The notes under the pieces are model-generated. The model saw only the letters and a list, made by a program, of their open reading frames with translations. It did not search any database and was not told the DNA's origin. From Pseudomonadota bacterium (GTDB lineage Bacteria > Pseudomonadota > Alphaproteobacteria > Rhizobiales > Hyphomicrobiaceae): a DNA stretch of 7,964 nucleotides. The DNA is taken from positions 1-7,964 of the forward strand of contig JAKAML010000045.1 of the NCBI GenBank assembly GCA_021812845.1, written 5' to 3'. A program made the position numbers and the translations under genes. Of the stretch, positions 6,691-7,964 are shown one piece after another; the first letter of the stretch is position 1; every line of letters begins with the position of its first letter.

Positions 6691-7964
6691 CTATTCGGCC
6701 GCCATCTTCTTCGACGGCTCCGTCGCGCCCGAAGCCCTGAGCGCGCCGATCTCCTCGGCCGAGTAGCCGAGCACGTTGGCCAGGATCTCCTCCGTGTGCT
6801 CGCCGAGCAGCGGCGAGCGCGTCACCTCGACCGGGCTGTCGGACATCTTGATCGGACAGCCGACCGAGAGGTACTTGCCGCGCTTGGGGTGATCGACCTC
6901 GACGATGGTGCCGGTCTTCCTGAGCCCCTCGTCCTCGGCGATCTCCTTCATGCTGAGGATCGGGCCGACCGGGATGTCGAGCGGATTGCAGATGTCCATG
7001 ACCTCGAACTTGGTCTTGGTCATCGTCCACTGTTCGACCCGGTCGAAGATCTCGTTCAGCTTGTCGAGGCGCTCGGCCGGCTTGGCATAGCCGGGCTTCG
7101 TCTTCCACTCGGGCTCGCCGATGACGTCGCACACCTTCTCCCAGGCCGCGGCCTGGGTGATGAAGTACGTGTAGGCGTTGGGGTCGGTCTCCCAGCCCTT
7201 GCATTTCAGGATGCGACCGGGCTGGCCGCCGCCCGAGTCGTTGCCGGCGCGCGGCGTCGCGTCTCCGAACGGGACGCCCTCGCCGAACTGCGAGTACTCC
7301 TTGAGCGGCCCCACCGCGAGCCGCTGCTGGTCGCGCAGCTTGACGCGGCAGAGGTTCAGGACGCTGTCCTGCATCGGCGCCTGCACCCGCTGTCCGCGCC
7401 CGGACCGCTCGCGCTGGAAGAGCGCCGTCATGATGCCGAGGGCAAGATGCAGGCCGGTGCCGCTGTCGCCGATCTGGGCGCCGGTGACGAGCGGCGGCCC
7501 GTCGCGGAAGCCGGTCGTCGAGGCCGAGCCGCCGGCGCACTGCGCGACGTTCTCGTAGACCTTGCAGTCCTCGTACTTGCCGGGGCCGAAGCCCTTCACC
7601 GACGCATAGATCATGCGCGGGTTGAGTGCCTGGATCCGCTCCCACGTCAGCCCCATGCGATCGAGTGCGCCGGGCGCGAAGTTCTCGACCAGGACGTCGC
7701 AGGACTTGACCAGCCGCTCCAGGATCTCCTTGCCCTTGGGGTTCTTGCTGTCGATCGTGATCGACCGCTTGTTGTGGTTGAGCATCGTGAAATAGAGGCT
7801 GTCGGCGCCAGGCACGTCGATCAGCTGCTTCCTCGTCGCGTCGCCCTCGCCGGGCCGTTCGACCTTGATCACGTCGGCGCCGAACCACGCCAAGAGCTGC
7901 GTGCAGGTCGGCCCCGACTGGACGTGAGTGAAGTCGAGGACCCTGACGCCCTCGAGTGCCTTGG
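6691..7964 (-). CDS. frc: Formyl-CoA:oxalate CoA-transferase, class III CoA-transferase (5' partial)
   Basis: Frc moves CoA from formyl-CoA to oxalate, giving oxalyl-CoA and formate; oxalyl-CoA decarboxylase then regenerates formyl-CoA. The frame runs off the right edge. Its first full codon aligns with Lys3 of the Oxalobacter formigenes enzyme, so only about two residues are missing and the whole protein would be about 425 residues (428 in Oxalobacter). Key residues are the Gln of FTHVQSGP (Gln17), the catalytic Asp that forms the aspartyl-CoA thioester in IGDSGTG (Asp168 here, Asp169 there), and the glycine loop SGGGQPG (Ser245-Gln249). [16 protein letters not shown] and [12 protein letters not shown] are also diagnostic. 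A TTG at 7893 is in frame, but starting there would remove Gln17, so it is not the start. About ten residues are shorter before the glycine loop, a form I recall from Bradyrhizobium-type Frc. It is the first gene of the visible operon, 93 bp before the formyltransferase. Succinyl-CoA-dependent relatives cannot be excluded. Confidence 0.93.
   Translation of the reverse strand, partial: KALEGVRVLDFTHVQSGPTCTQLLAWFGADVIKVERPGEGDATRKQLIDVPGADSLYFTMLNHNKRSITIDSKNPKGKEILERLVKSCDVLVENFAPGALDRMGLTWERIQALNPRMIYASVKGFGPGKYEDCKVYENVAQCAGGSASTTGFRDGPPLVTGAQIGDSGTGLHLALGIMTALFQRERSGRGQRVQAPMQDSVLNLCRVKLRDQQRLAVGPLKEYSQFGEGVPFGDATPRAGNDSGGGQPGRILKCKGWETDPNAYTYFITQAAAWEKVCDVIGEPEWKTKPGYAKPAERLDKLNEIFDRVEQWTMTKTKFEVMDICNPLDIPVGPILSMKEIAEDEGLRKTGTIVEVDHPKRGKYLSVGCPIKMSDSPVEVTRSPLLGEHTEEILANVLGYSAEEIGALRASGATEPSKKMAAE

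Overview
This is a GC-rich chromosomal segment, most likely from an alphaproteobacterium of the Rhizobiales type (Bradyrhizobium/Methylobacterium-like relatives). The assignment rests on how closely the formate-tetrahydrofolate ligase and formyl-CoA transferase resemble remembered alphaproteobacterial versions, on strong G/C third-position codon use, and on the C1/oxalate theme. It is an inference from protein resemblance; no database search was run.

Layout. Plus strand, left to right: (1) the 3' part of a large polytopic membrane protein with a cytosolic serine-hydrolase-like C-terminus (1-1911, 5' end outside the window); (2) a 343-bp intergenic region with a perfect 19-bp palindrome over a possible promoter; (3) a SucD-like CoA-ligase alpha subunit (2255-3136) with no beta-subunit gene beside it; (4) a small GFA-family zinc protein (3354-3776). 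Strong hairpins lie at 3852-3879 and 3898-3918, where the plus-strand and minus-strand genes converge. Minus strand, in transcription order from the right edge: formyl-CoA:oxalate CoA-transferase frc (7964 to 6691, missing only about two codons), a formyltransferase related to the hydrolase domain of 10-formyl-THF dehydrogenase (6597 to 5662), and formate-tetrahydrofolate ligase ftfL/fhs (5601 to 3928). The minus-strand genes are 93 and 60 bp apart and read as one operon whose promoter is outside the window.

How the genes fit together. Frc exchanges CoA between formyl-CoA and oxalate, giving oxalyl-CoA and formate. FtfL then charges formate onto tetrahydrofolate using ATP. The middle gene acts on the one-carbon unit at the 10-formyl-THF level, or possibly on a neighbouring formyl donor. 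The operon therefore looks like a route from oxalate or formyl-CoA into (or out of) the folate C1 pool. An oxalyl-CoA decarboxylase gene would be expected nearby but is not in the window. The SucD-like and GFA-like genes on the other strand could belong to the same C1/CoA-thioester metabolism, but only proximity suggests this.

The most interesting points are the stand-alone ALDH1L-hydrolase-like formyltransferase between frc and ftfL, the orphan SucD-like subunit behind a well-formed operator-like palindrome, and the membrane-anchored hydrolase at the left edge. Nothing in the window looks like a mobile element, CRISPR array, tRNA or rRNA.
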